Shown: positions 39,761-48,145 of the stretch, piece after piece
Layout: each line of letters starts with the position of its first letter
Position numbering within the stretch: the first letter of the stretch is position 1
From: Streptacidiphilus jiangxiensis
Lineage (GTDB): Bacteria; Actinomycetota; Actinomycetes; Streptomycetales; Streptomycetaceae
Direction of reading: 5' to 3'
DNA: 64,000 bases
Assembly (NCBI RefSeq): GCF_900109465.1
Contig: NZ_FOAZ01000001.1
Coordinates: 509,926-573,925, forward strand
Position numbers and translations under genes: made by a program
The notes under the pieces: model-generated
What the model saw: only the letters and a program-made list of their open reading frames with translations
Told to the model about the DNA's origin: nothing
Databases searched by the model: none

Positions 39761-41056
39761 ATGAGACACCGTGATGTTGCTCTGGGGATCTGTTCGACCG
39801 TCGCCGTGCTCGGATTGAGCGCCTGCGGCCTGGTGGGATCGGGCAGCGGGAGCGCCGGCAGCCCCTCGCCGACGAGTTGGGACGGCAAGTCCCTGGTCGT
39901 CTGGCTGATGAAGGGTGACGACCAGTCGGCCTGGATGAGCGCGGTCAAGGCCGAGTTCCAGCGCACCTACCCCGGGGCGAAGATCGACTTCGAGGTCCAG
40001 GACTGGACCGGCATCCAGGAGAAGGTCACCGACGCGCTCGCCTCGACCAGCCCGCCCGACATCATCGACATCGGCAACACCCAGACCCCGTACTACGCCT
40101 CCGAGGGCGGCCTGCTCGACCTCACGCCCTACCTGGCCGAGCTCGGCGCCCGTGGCTGGACCAGGTCGATGAACGCCTCCACGCTCTACCAGGGCAAGCA
40201 GTTCGCGGCACCCTGGTACGCGGGCAACCGCGTGGTGATGTACAACAAGCTGCTCTGGAAGAAGGCGGGCCTCGGCGCGACGACCCCGCAGACCATCCAG
40301 GACTGGGAGGCCGACCTGACCAAGCTGCAGAACACCAGCGGCGTCTCGTCCGCGCTGTGGCTGCCGGGCCAGAACTGGTACGCCTTCGACGGCTTCCTCC
40401 AGGACGCGGGCGCGCAGATCGTCCGGCACAGTGCCGCCGGCGTCTGGAGCGGCGACCTCGACAGTCCGGCGGCGCTGCGGGCCGCGGCGCTGTTCAAGAA
40501 GCTGCAGGCCTTCGGGCGCGCGCCGACGGACGGCAACGAGGAGAACCAGGCCGCGGACTTCGCCAAGGGCAACGTCGGCTGCATGATCGCCATGGGTTAC
40601 GAGGGCCAGGCGGTCACCCAGTCCAACTCCGCGCTGAACGGCCAGATCGGCTGGTTCCCGATCCCCGGCGCGAAGGCCGGCGTGCCGGCCAAGACCTTCC
40701 TCGGCGGCTCGGACCTGACCATCTCGCAGAACACCGCGAACAAGGATCTGGCGATCGGCTTCCTGAAGATCGCGATGAACGACGCGAACGAGTCGCTGAT
40801 GGCCAAGTCCTCCGGCTTCCTGCCGAACCGGCAGAGCCTGTACGGCGCGCTGGACGGCAACGCCTACGGGGAGGCAGCGGCCAAGTCCGTCCCCTTCGCC
40901 GGCTACACCCCGCTGCTGCCCACCTGGGGCAACGTCGAGACCACCCCGAATCCCGTGATCACGCTCTTCCTCACCCCCTACCTCCAGGGCAAGGACCCCG
41001 CGGCAGCGGCGGACGCGGCGGACGCGGAGCTGACCCGCAGGTTGGGCTGGAACTGA
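39761..41056 (+). CDS. Second DasA-like solute-binding lipoprotein
   Basis: 431 residues from ATG 39761 (GGGGAG upstream, about 12 bases). Lipobox LSAC at about residue 20. The mature sequence parallels DasA along its length: SLVVWLMKGDDQSAW, PPDIIDIGNTQTPYYAS, AAPWYAGNRVVMYNKLLW, FLGGSDLTISQNTANKDLAI, ending NPVITLFLTPYLQGKDPAAA. It is a paralogue with no permease of its own, so it probably feeds DasBC with the same or a related sugar such as GlcNAc, chitotriose or cellobiose. A hairpin (41234-41287) follows. Confidence 0.88.
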   Translation: MRHRDVALGICSTVAVLGLSACGLVGSGSGSAGSPSPTSWDGKSLVVWLMKGDDQSAWMSAVKAEFQRTYPGAKIDFEVQDWTGIQEKVTDALASTSPPDIIDIGNTQTPYYASEGGLLDLTPYLAELGARGWTRSMNASTLYQGKQFAAPWYAGNRVVMYNKLLWKKAGLGATTPQTIQDWEADLTKLQNTSGVSSALWLPGQNWYAFDGFLQDAGAQIVRHSAAGVWSGDLDSPAALRAAALFKKLQAFGRAPTDGNEENQAADFAKGNVGCMIAMGYEGQAVTQSNSALNGQIGWFPIPGAKAGVPAKTFLGGSDLTISQNTANKDLAIGFLKIAMNDANESLMAKSSGFLPNRQSLYGALDGNAYGEAAAKSVPFAGYTPLLPTWGNVETTPNPVITLFLTPYLQGKDPAAAADAADAELTRRLGWN

Positions 41057-41081
41057 CATCCCAGGGTCAGGTGCACCTGCC

Positions 41082-41212
41082 AGGGGCGCGGGGCTCTGAC
41101 ATATGCGGCTCCGCCGCGTGGGCGCGACAAGCCACTGAACGCGGATGGTCCCTGTGAGCAGGGCCATCCGCCTCGGGCGGGTTTCTCGCGCAGTTCCCCG
41201 CGCCGCGCCCCT
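41082..41212. repeat. Copy A of a dispersed inverted-repeat element
   Basis: Begins AGGGGCGCGGGGCT and ends with TTCTCGCGCAGTTCCCCGCG followed by CCGCGCCCC. The right arm is shared with two other intergenic copies at 49143-49244 and 59390-59493. The left arm is partly degraded, and an inner stem (GCGGATGGTCCCTG with CAGGGCCATCCGC) is kept. Confidence 0.7.
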
Positions 41213-41233
41213 GTTGTGCAACCGCAACGGCGA

Positions 41234-41287
41234 AAGGCCGCGAGTGCCGGGAGCGGGACCCTCAACCCGCGCCGGCACCGCGGCCTT
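41234..41287 (+). terminator. Hairpin after the second dasA
   Basis: The arm at 41234-41250 (AAGGCCGCG then GTGCCGG) pairs with 41272-41287 (CCGGCAC then CGCGGCCTT) with one unpaired base. Likely terminator of the das region transcripts. Confidence 0.6.
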
Positions 41288-41432
41288 CGGCCTCGTCGGA
41301 GGAGGACTCCACTCGCGGCGTGGCGGGTGTGCGGGCCCGGGACGCGGCGGCGGATCGACCGACGGTGGTGGAGCGTCGGCCGCGCGGTCAGGGCAGATGC
41401 GCGGGGTGGTCGCTCCTTGGTGCTGCTTCGAT

Positions 41433-41467
41433 TGTGGACTAGACCATTCGAGGTTGTCCAGACCAAT
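41433..41467. promoter_or_regulatory. Two DasR-type sites upstream of the sensor kinase gene
   Basis: TGTGGACTAGACCATT (41433-41448) and GGTTGTCCAGACCAAT (41452-41467) carry the AGACCA half-site exactly and diverge slightly in the other half. They lie 73-107 bases before the kinase ATG and 377 bases after the second dasA stop, so the kinase promoter is the likely target. Confidence 0.6.
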
Positions 41468-41539
41468 GGACGAGGTATTCGGGCGGGGCCCGGAGCCACG
41501 GGAACAGTCCCCTCGCCCACGGGCGACTACGCTCGGGCC

Positions 41540-43000
41540 ATGCCTTCCCTGAACGAGCTGGTGCGCCACCACACCTCGCTGGAACCCGCCGACGTGGAGT
41601 GGATCCACCTGCTGGTCTCCGAATGGCAGCTGCTCTCGGACCTGTCCTTCGCCGACCTCGTGCTCTGGGTTCCGACCCGGGACGGCACCCGCTACGTCTC
41701 GCTGGCGCAGATGCGGCCCAACACCGGACCCACCTCCTACCAGGACGACATGGTCGGACACCTGGTGCCGCGCGGCCGCAGGCCCTTGCTCGACATGGCG
41801 CTCGACGAGGGGAGGATCGTCCGGGAGGGTGACCCGGAGTGGCGCGAGGACGTACCCGTTCGGGTGGAGTCGATCCCGGTGCGCCGCGAGGGGCGCATCC
41901 TCGGGGTGATCGCTCGCAACACCAACCTGCTCACGGTCCGCACGCCCAGCCGGCTGGAGCTCACCTATCTGCAGAGCGCCTCCGACCTGGCCCAGATGAT
42001 CGCCAACGGCACCTTCCCCTTCCCCGGGGAGCAGGTCGACATGGACGCCTCGCCGCGTGCCGGCGACGGGCTGATCCGGCTCGACGGCGACGGCGTGGTC
42101 ACCTACGCCAGCCCCAACGCGCTCTCCGCCTACCACCGGCTCGGCCTCTCCTCAGACCTGGTGGGCCTGAACCTCGGCAAGACCACCGCCGACCTGATCC
42201 CGCCGACGCGCGGCGCGGTCGACGAGGCACTGGTCAAGATGGCCAGCGGTTGGGCGCCGCGGCAGACCGAGATCGAGCACCCGGACGCCGTGGTCCAGCT
42301 GCGTACCATCCCGCTCAAGCCCAAGGGCGAGATCATCGGCTCGCTGGTGCTGCTGCGCGACGTCACCGAGCTGCGCCGGCGCGAGCGCGAGCTGATGACC
42401 AAGGACGCGACCATCCGCGAGATCCACCACCGGGTGAAGAACAACCTGCAGACCGTGGCCGCGCTGCTGAGGCTGCAGTCGCGCCGGATGGACTCCGCTC
42501 CGGCGCGGGCGGCGCTCGACGAGGCGGTGCGGCGGGTGGGGTCGATCGCGATCGTGCACGAGACGCTGTCGATGGCACTGGACGAGCGGGTCGCCTTCGA
42601 CGAGATCGCCGACCGGGTGCTGGGCATGGTGATGGAGCTCTCACCGGACGGACGCGTGACGGCCCGTCGCAAGGGCAGTTTCGGCATCCTCTCGGCCGAG
42701 GTCGCCACCCCGTTGTCCATGATCCTGACCGAGATCCTGCAGAATGCCCTGGAGCACGCCTACGGTCCCAAGTCCGGTGGTGTGGTGGAGGTGGCCGCCC
42801 GTCGCGAGGAGGGTGTGCTGCACATCACGGTCACCGACGACGGGTCGGGCCTGCCCGAGGGCTTCGACCCGCAGACCGCCGGCAATCTCGGCCTGCAGAT
42901 CGTCCGGACCCTGGCCGCAGGGGAGTTGGGCGGAGAATTCGACATGCGCCCTGCGCCCGAGGGCGGGACGACTGTGATTCTGGCCATTCCGTTCGACTGA
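41540..43000 (+). CDS. PdtaS-like sensor histidine kinase (GAF-PAS-HisKA_2)
   Basis: 486 residues from ATG 41540, soluble (no transmembrane segment). An N-terminal GAF-like domain at about 1-150 (SEWQLLSDLSFADLVLWV, AQMRPNTGPTSYQDD) is very like the start of Mycobacterium tuberculosis PdtaS. A PAS domain follows at about 170-280. The HisKA_2 phosphoacceptor HHRVKNNLQT (His near 296) precedes a catalytic ATPase domain with N box EILQNALEHAY and G box DDGSGLPEGF. PdtaS phosphorylates the antiterminator-type regulator PdtaR, encoded elsewhere. Proximity to a whiB1/wblE gene and sigH is shared with mycobacteria. DasR sites upstream hint at nutrient control. Confidence 0.9.
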   Translation: MPSLNELVRHHTSLEPADVEWIHLLVSEWQLLSDLSFADLVLWVPTRDGTRYVSLAQMRPNTGPTSYQDDMVGHLVPRGRRPLLDMALDEGRIVREGDPEWREDVPVRVESIPVRREGRILGVIARNTNLLTVRTPSRLELTYLQSASDLAQMIANGTFPFPGEQVDMDASPRAGDGLIRLDGDGVVTYASPNALSAYHRLGLSSDLVGLNLGKTTADLIPPTRGAVDEALVKMASGWAPRQTEIEHPDAVVQLRTIPLKPKGEIIGSLVLLRDVTELRRRERELMTKDATIREIHHRVKNNLQTVAALLRLQSRRMDSAPARAALDEAVRRVGSIAIVHETLSMALDERVAFDEIADRVLGMVMELSPDGRVTARRKGSFGILSAEVATPLSMILTEILQNALEHAYGPKSGGVVEVAARREEGVLHITVTDDGSGLPEGFDPQTAGNLGLQIVRTLAAGELGGEFDMRPAPEGGTTVILAIPFD

Positions 43001-43163
43001 ACCGGCAACCCGTTTGACTGACTGTTGGCCGGTTTTTACCAGTTCCTCACCAAGACGACGCCAACCTCAGGAGATGCTGGTTCGTCTACTGTCGCAGGTG
43101 CCACAGAACTCGCTGTGAGGCGCCGCACAGGACCACTCCATCCGACGCTCGGCGAGAATCTAC

Positions 43164-46100
43164 GTGGATCAACAGAACTTCATCGCGCCCGCCCGACCCA
43201 CCGCCTCCGGCGTGGGCACCGTCGCCGCACCTGCCTGGCAGACGGGCGCGGTCTGGCCGACGGCCGACCCGGCCCCGGCGCGGACGCTGCTGGACATCCT
43301 CGACGAGACCGCCTGGCGTCACCCCGACGCCCCGGCTCTCGACACCGGCAGCGCCGTCCTCACCTACCGACAACTGCTGCACGCCGTCGGCGAGCTCGCA
43401 GCCGAGCTGGCCGGCTACGGCGTCGGCCCCGGCGACCGCGTCGGCGTCCGCGTGCCCAGCGGCACCGCGGAGCTGTATCTGGCCATCCTCGGCACGCTCC
43501 GTGCCGGCGCCGCCTACGTCCCCGTCGACGTGGACGACCCGGACGAGCGCGCCGAGATGATCTGGACCGACGCCGGGGTCTGCGCGATCATCGGCGCCGG
43601 CCTCGCGGTCATGGCCGGCCCCAGCCCGACCGGCGGGGAACCCGGCACCGCCCGGATCGGCGACGACGCCTGGATCATCTTCACCTCCGGCACCACCGGC
43701 CGCCCCAAGGGCGTCGCGGTCACCCACCGCAGCGCCGCCGCCTTCGTCGACGCCGAGGCCCGGCTGTTCCTGCGGCAGGCGCCCATGGGCCCCGGCGACC
43801 GGGTGCTGGCCGGCCTCTCCGTCGCCTTCGACGCCTCCTGCGAGGAGATGTGGCTGGCCTGGCGCCACGGCGCCTGCCTGGTGCCCGCCCCGCGCTCGTT
43901 GGTCAAGGCCGGCACCGACCTGGGCCCCTGGCTGGTCGAGCGCGGCATCACCGTCGTCTCCACCGTGCCGACGCTGGTCGCGCTCTGGCCCGAGCAGGCG
44001 CTCGACCGGGTCCGGCTGCTCATCGTCGGTGGCGAGGCCTGCCCGCCCGAGCTGGTCGAGCGGCTGGCCGTGCCGGGACGTGAGTTCTGGAACACCTACG
44101 GCCCCACCGAGGCCACCGTGGTCGCCTGCGCCTCGCTGATGCGCGCGGGCGAACCGGTGCGCATCGGCGCGCCGCTGGACGGCTGGGAGCTGGCCGTCGT
44201 CGGCCCCGACAACCGGCCCGTCGCCTGGGGCGAGGTCGGCGAGCTGGTCATCGGCGGCGTCGGCACCGCCCGCTACCTGGACCCGGCCAAGGACGCCGAG
44301 AAGTTCGGGGCCCAGCCGTGGCACGGCCGCCCCGAGCGCGTCTACCGCAGCGGCGACCTGGTCCGCGCCGACCCGCAGGGCCTGGTCTTCATGGGCCGCG
44401 CGGACGAGCAGGTCAAGCTCGGCGGCCGCCGCATCGAGCTCGGCGAGGTCGACTCGGCCCTGCAGGCCCTCCCGGGTGTCCGCGCCGCCGCAGCCGCGGT
44501 CAAGGAGACCCCGGCCGGGGGCCAGGTCCTGGTCGGCTACCTGGTGGTCGAGGGCCGGGCCGCAGGCGGCTCCGCCGTGCCGGGGCAGGCCTCGGCGCCC
44601 GGAACCGCCGGGGCGGCCGGCCGCACGCTGGAGTTGCGCGCCCAGCGCGGCACGCCCGGCGCGGCCCCCGTGCCCGACCTCGCCGCCCTGCGCACCCTCC
44701 TGCTGGACAAGCTGCCGCAGGCGCTCGTCCCGGTCCTCGCCGTCGTGCCCGAGCTGCCGACGCGCACCTCCGGCAAGGTCGACCGCAAGGCGTTGCCCTG
44801 GCCGCTGCCCGGCGTCGGCACCGACGCCGGGGCGGAGGCGGGCGGGCCGCTGCACGGGACCGCCGCGTGGCTCGGTGAGCAGTGGCAGGCCGTGCTGGGC
44901 GTGCCGGTCGGGCCGGAGAGCGACTTCTTCGCGCTCGGCGGCACCAGCCTGGCCGCCGCCAAGCTCGTCTCGCTACTGCGGCAGCGCTTCCCCGGTGCAT
45001 CCGTCGCCGACCTCTACCAGCAGCCCCGGCTGCAGTCGCTGGCCGACCACCTCGACGGCGGTGCCGACGAAGCCGTGGAGGTCCGCGAGGTGCGGCCGGT
45101 GCCGCGCCTTGTCGGCGTCTACCAGGCCCTCGTGCTCGCGGTCCTCTACACCGTCACCGGACTGCGCTGGGTGCTGGCGCTCGCCGCGGTCGACAACTTC
45201 ATAGGGCCGCTGCCCTGGGCCCCGCACACCTCCTGGGTGCTGGTCGTCGGCGGCTGGGTGCTGCTCTCCAGCGCCTTCGGCCGCTCCCTGATCGGCGCGC
45301 TCGGCGCCCGCCTGCTGACGGCGGGTCTGAAGCCGGGCAGCTACCCGCGCGGCGGCGCGGCCCATCTGCGGCTGTGGACGGCGGAGCGCCTGGTCGCCAT
45401 GTTCAACGTGGCCGCCGTCATCGGCACCCCGCTGGCCCGGCGCTACGCGCGGATGCTCGGCTGCCAGGTCGGCCGCGACGTCGAGCTGCACAGCATGCCG
45501 CCGGTCACCGGCATGGCCGTCTACGGCGACGGCTGCGCGGTGGAGACCGAGGTGGACGCCGCCGGCTGGTGGCTCGACGGCGACGTGCTGCACCTGGGCA
45601 CGGTCCGGATCGGCAACGGCGCCCGCGTCGGCACCCGCACCATGCTGATGCCCGGCGCGGAGATCGGCTACGACGCCGAGGTGCTGCCCGGCAGCTGTGT
45701 CATCGGGCGTGTCCCGGCGCGCGCCCGGGTCCACGGCAGCCCGGCGGTCGCGGACGAGAACCCGGTGCCGCCGACCGAGCTGTGGCCCGCGCCCGCCCAC
45801 CGGCGCTCCCGCGCCTGGGACCTCGCCTTCGCCCTGGCGCTGCCCGGCTTCCAGTTGCTGCCGCTGCTCTCGGCGCTGCCGGCCGTCGCGGTCGTCTGGA
45901 CGCTGATAGGGACCGACCCCTCCTACGAGGGTGTCTTCGACCGGATCCTCGTCGCCTCCGTTCCGCTCGCGCTCCTCACCATGGCCCTGTACGCGCTGGC
46001 CGTGGTCGTGACGGTCCGGCTGCTGTCCCTCCCGATCAAGCCGGGGCTGCACCCGGCCCACGGCAAGGTCGGCTTCTGCGTCTGGGCCGTGCACAACCTG

Positions 46101-47195
46101 ATGGCATCCTCGCGGGTCACCCTGTTCCCCTTCTATGCGAGCCTGATGACTCCGCTGTGGCTCCGGGCGCTGGGCGCGCAGGTCGGCCGGCGCGTCGAGG
46201 CCTCCACCGCGATCGGCCTGCCCGGCCTGATGCGGGTGGGCGACCACGCGTTCCTCGCCGACGACACGATGGTGGGCTCCTTCGCCGTCCGCGGCGGCTG
46301 GTTGCGGCTGGGCGTCTCCTCGGTCGGCAAGCGGTCGTTCGTCGGCAACTCCGGCATCGTCGCCCCGGGGCGGACGCTGCCGGACGACTCGCTCGTCGGG
46401 GTCCTGTCGGACGCGCCGCCGGTCGCCGAGCCGGGCAGCTCGTGGCTGGGCCGTCCGGGGATGCGGGTGCAGCGCGTCGCCGAGGGCGGGGAGGACACCG
46501 CCCGCACGTACGACCCGCCGCGCAGGCTGGTCTGGGCCCGCGCCGCGGTGGAGCTGTGCCGGATCGTCCCGGTGCTGATCGCGGTGCTGCTCGGCGACCT
46601 GGCCGCGACGGGCCTGCAGGCCCTGTTCGACTGGGACGGGCTGACGGCGACGGCGGTCCTGGCCGGCGTGCTGCTGCTGGCGCTGGGTGTGATGGCGTGT
46701 CTGATCACCACGGCCGCGAAGTGGTTGCTGATCGGTCGCTTCCGTGAGGGCCAGCAGCCGCTGTGGAGTTCCTTCGTGTGGCGCAACGAGCTCTTCGACA
46801 CCTTTGTCGAGGAGCTGGCCATGCCGTGGCTGGGCGGGACACTGGTCGGCACGCCGTTCTTCACCGCGTGGCTGCGCAGCCTCGGTACCCGGATCGGCCG
46901 TGGCGTGTGGTGCGAGTCGCACTGGTTCCCGGAGACGGACCTCATCAGCCTCGGCGACGGAGCCACCGTCAACCGCGGCGTGGTGGTGCAGACGCACCTC
47001 TTCCACGACCGGCTGATGCGGATGGACACGATCGAGGTGGAGGCCGGCGCGACGATCGGCCCGCACTCCATCGTGCTGCTCGGCTCGACGCTGGGGGAGG
47101 GCTCCGTGGTGGGTCCCTCCTCGCTGGTGATGCGCGGCGAGTCGGTGCCGGCGGGCAGCCGCTGGCTGGGCAACCCGGTGCGCCGCTGGGCGTGA
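43164..47195 (+). CDS. Pls/PosA-type NRPS-like synthetase with membrane tandem acyltransferase domains
   Basis: 1343 residues from GTG 43164; no good ribosome site is seen, so the start is uncertain. A domain at about 30-540 (FTSGTTGRPKG near 172, YGPTEATVV, YRSGDLVR, SGKVDRKAL), PCP with FFALGGTSLAAAK (Ser near 594), then three left-handed beta-helix acetyltransferase-like domains (about 775-870, 1005-1095, 1240-1343) separated by hydrophobic helices. This is the layout of epsilon-poly-L-lysine synthetase (about 1319 residues in S. albulus), which joins one amino acid iteratively without a classical C or TE domain. Pocket by eye D-A-E-T-I-G-T-V-V suits Lys or another diamino acid. Product unproven. 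It stands between the kinase and wblE. Confidence 0.88.
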   Translation: MDQQNFIAPARPTASGVGTVAAPAWQTGAVWPTADPAPARTLLDILDETAWRHPDAPALDTGSAVLTYRQLLHAVGELAAELAGYGVGPGDRVGVRVPSGTAELYLAILGTLRAGAAYVPVDVDDPDERAEMIWTDAGVCAIIGAGLAVMAGPSPTGGEPGTARIGDDAWIIFTSGTTGRPKGVAVTHRSAAAFVDAEARLFLRQAPMGPGDRVLAGLSVAFDASCEEMWLAWRHGACLVPAPRSLVKAGTDLGPWLVERGITVVSTVPTLVALWPEQALDRVRLLIVGGEACPPELVERLAVPGREFWNTYGPTEATVVACASLMRAGEPVRIGAPLDGWELAVVGPDNRPVAWGEVGELVIGGVGTARYLDPAKDAEKFGAQPWHGRPERVYRSGDLVRADPQGLVFMGRADEQVKLGGRRIELGEVDSALQALPGVRAAAAAVKETPAGGQVLVGYLVVEGRAAGGSAVPGQASAPGTAGAAGRTLELRAQRGTPGAAPVPDLAALRTLLLDKLPQALVPVLAVVPELPTRTSGKVDRKALPWPLPGVGTDAGAEAGGPLHGTAAWLGEQWQAVLGVPVGPESDFFALGGTSLAAAKLVSLLRQRFPGASVADLYQQPRLQSLADHLDGGADEAVEVREVRPVPRLVGVYQALVLAVLYTVTGLRWVLALAAVDNFIGPLPWAPHTSWVLVVGGWVLLSSAFGRSLIGALGARLLTAGLKPGSYPRGGAAHLRLWTAERLVAMFNVAAVIGTPLARRYARMLGCQVGRDVELHSMPPVTGMAVYGDGCAVETEVDAAGWWLDGDVLHLGTVRIGNGARVGTRTMLMPGAEIGYDAEVLPGSCVIGRVPARARVHGSPAVADENPVPPTELWPAPAHRRSRAWDLAFALALPGFQLLPLLSALPAVAVVWTLIGTDPSYEGVFDRILVASVPLALLTMALYALAVVVTVRLLSLPIKPGLHPAHGKVGFCVWAVHNLMASSRVTLFPFYASLMTPLWLRALGAQVGRRVEASTAIGLPGLMRVGDHAFLADDTMVGSFAVRGGWLRLGVSSVGKRSFVGNSGIVAPGRTLPDDSLVGVLSDAPPVAEPGSSWLGRPGMRVQRVAEGGEDTARTYDPPRRLVWARAAVELCRIVPVLIAVLLGDLAATGLQALFDWDGLTATAVLAGVLLLALGVMACLITTAAKWLLIGRFREGQQPLWSSFVWRNELFDTFVEELAMPWLGGTLVGTPFFTAWLRSLGTRIGRGVWCESHWFPETDLISLGDGATVNRGVVVQTHLFHDRLMRMDTIEVEAGATIGPHSIVLLGSTLGEGSVVGPSSLVMRGESVPAGSRWLGNPVRRWA

Positions 47196-47210
47196 CACCG
47201 CCGTACGCGA

Positions 47211-47242
47211 AAGGGCCCGTCCGCTGCTGCGGACGGGCCCTT
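47211..47242 (+). terminator. Terminator after the Pls-type gene
   Basis: Perfect 14-base stem (AAGGGCCCGTCCGC at 47211-47224 with 47229-47242), loop TGCT, followed by TTCT-type ending, 15 bases after the stop codon. Confidence 0.85.
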
Positions 47243-47277
47243 CTCACGTGTGCCCCCGGCTGTTCTGGAGACGAAGC

Positions 47278-47316
47278 GAGGCCCTGCCGAACGGGGGGGA
47301 GGTTCGGCAGGGCCTC
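47278..47316. terminator. First of two tandem hairpins downstream of wblE
   Basis: Perfect 15-base stem (GAGGCCCTGCCGAAC at 47278-47292 with 47302-47316) closing a loop of G residues and GA. It lies in the 364-base gap between the convergent Pls-type gene and wblE. Confidence 0.65.
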
Positions 47317-47321
47317 TGGAC

Positions 47322-47356
47322 CTGCTCCGGCCGTCGGGGGGAGTCGGCCGGAGCAG
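47322..47356. terminator. Second of two tandem hairpins downstream of wblE
   Basis: Perfect 12-base stem (CTGCTCCGGCCG at 47322-47333 with 47345-47356) around a similar G-rich loop (TCGGGGGGAGT). The remainder of the gap to 47559 shows nothing else recognisable. Confidence 0.6.
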
Positions 47357-47559
47357 GGGCTCTGTGATGACAGTAGCGCTCCGTGCACGGCACGGGCGAC
47401 TGCCCTCGGCTCCGACGGTATCAAATCCTCGGGGCCGTTGAGCAATGCACAGGTGTGCATTGCTCCGGAAAATGCTCACCCTCCGTTGAGGATGTGCACT
47501 TGATCAAGGGCTGATCGAAAGGAAAGGGTGGAACGGTTACTCTGCGTGTCAGGCGAGTG

Positions 47560-47811
47560 TCAGGCGGTGCGGGCACGGTTGCGGGCGGCGCGGCGCTTCA
47601 TCGCACGACGCTCGTCCTCGCTCATGCCACCCCAGACACCGGCGTCCTGACCGGTCTCCAGTGCCCACTGAAGGCAGCTCTCCATGACCGGGCAGCGACG
47701 GCACACGGCCTTCGCCTCCTCGATCTGGAGCAGCGCGGGGCCGGTGTTGCCGATCGGGAAGAACAGCTCGGGGTCCTCTTCCCGGCAGACAGCGCGGTGG
47801 CGCCAGTCCAT
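47560..47811 (-). CDS. wblE: WhiB-family iron-sulfur regulator (WblE/WhiB1 type)
   Basis: 83 residues from ATG 47811, chosen because GAGGAG lies 9 bases upstream and known homologues begin MDWRH; a TTG three codons earlier also exists. Four cysteines bind a 4Fe-4S cluster: one in AVCREEDPELFF, then AVCRRCPVMESC (C-x2-C-x5-C). The turn GVWGGMSEDERR and the basic tail KRRAARNRARTA are the DNA-contact features. WblE/WhiB1 is a nitric-oxide-sensitive regulator that also binds the primary sigma factor region 4. A CRP-like site lies upstream. Confidence 0.95.
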   Translation of the reverse strand: MDWRHRAVCREEDPELFFPIGNTGPALLQIEEAKAVCRRCPVMESCLQWALETGQDAGVWGGMSEDERRAMKRRAARNRARTA

Positions 47812-48145
47812 CTTGTCCAACTCCTCTAAAGGCGGGGATGTCCCACCAGCATCAATGGCAGCTTGTGAATGTGAACGCTTTCACGAACCCGATGGCAGGC
47901 ACTGGGCCGACAGGTGGGTCGGCGCACGGATGCTCGCGGCGTTGCGGGGTGGATTCGGGCGACTCAGGCGGTCTCCGTTACGGACCGTCCCGATCGCCAT
48001 GTAAAGGTTCGCAAACCTCGACCTCGGATACAACCCCCTTCGGGTAGGAAATTTTGAATCGTCGGTGTCGCTTGGGTCACACCCTGTACTTCGATGGAGT
48101 GAAGCGGTGCGTGCGTTCGAGACCAAGGCCAAACGGCCTTAGCGT
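47812..48145. other. wblE upstream region
   Basis: 334 bases without a gene. Apart from the CRP-like site near 47870 I see only AT-richer sequence (AAATTTTGAATCG near 48050) that probably includes wblE promoters. The lipid-kinase gene ends at its right border. Confidence 0.6.
47870..47885. promoter_or_regulatory. CRP-like operator upstream of wblE
   Basis: TGTGAACGCTTTCACG matches the CRP/Fnr-family pattern TGTGA-N6-TCACA at 9 of 10 fixed positions. It is 59-74 bases upstream of the wblE start. In M. tuberculosis the orthologous whiB1 promoter is controlled by the cAMP receptor protein, which makes the site plausible here. Confidence 0.6.

Larger units (their letters stand above)
41057..41539. 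other. Intergenic region after the second dasA
   Basis: 483 bases with no convincing gene. It holds one copy of the dispersed inverted repeat (41082-41212), a strong hairpin at 41234-41287, and two DasR-type sites (41433-41467) serving the next gene. A short start-to-stop frame exists but has no ribosome site or recognisable product. Confidence 0.7.
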
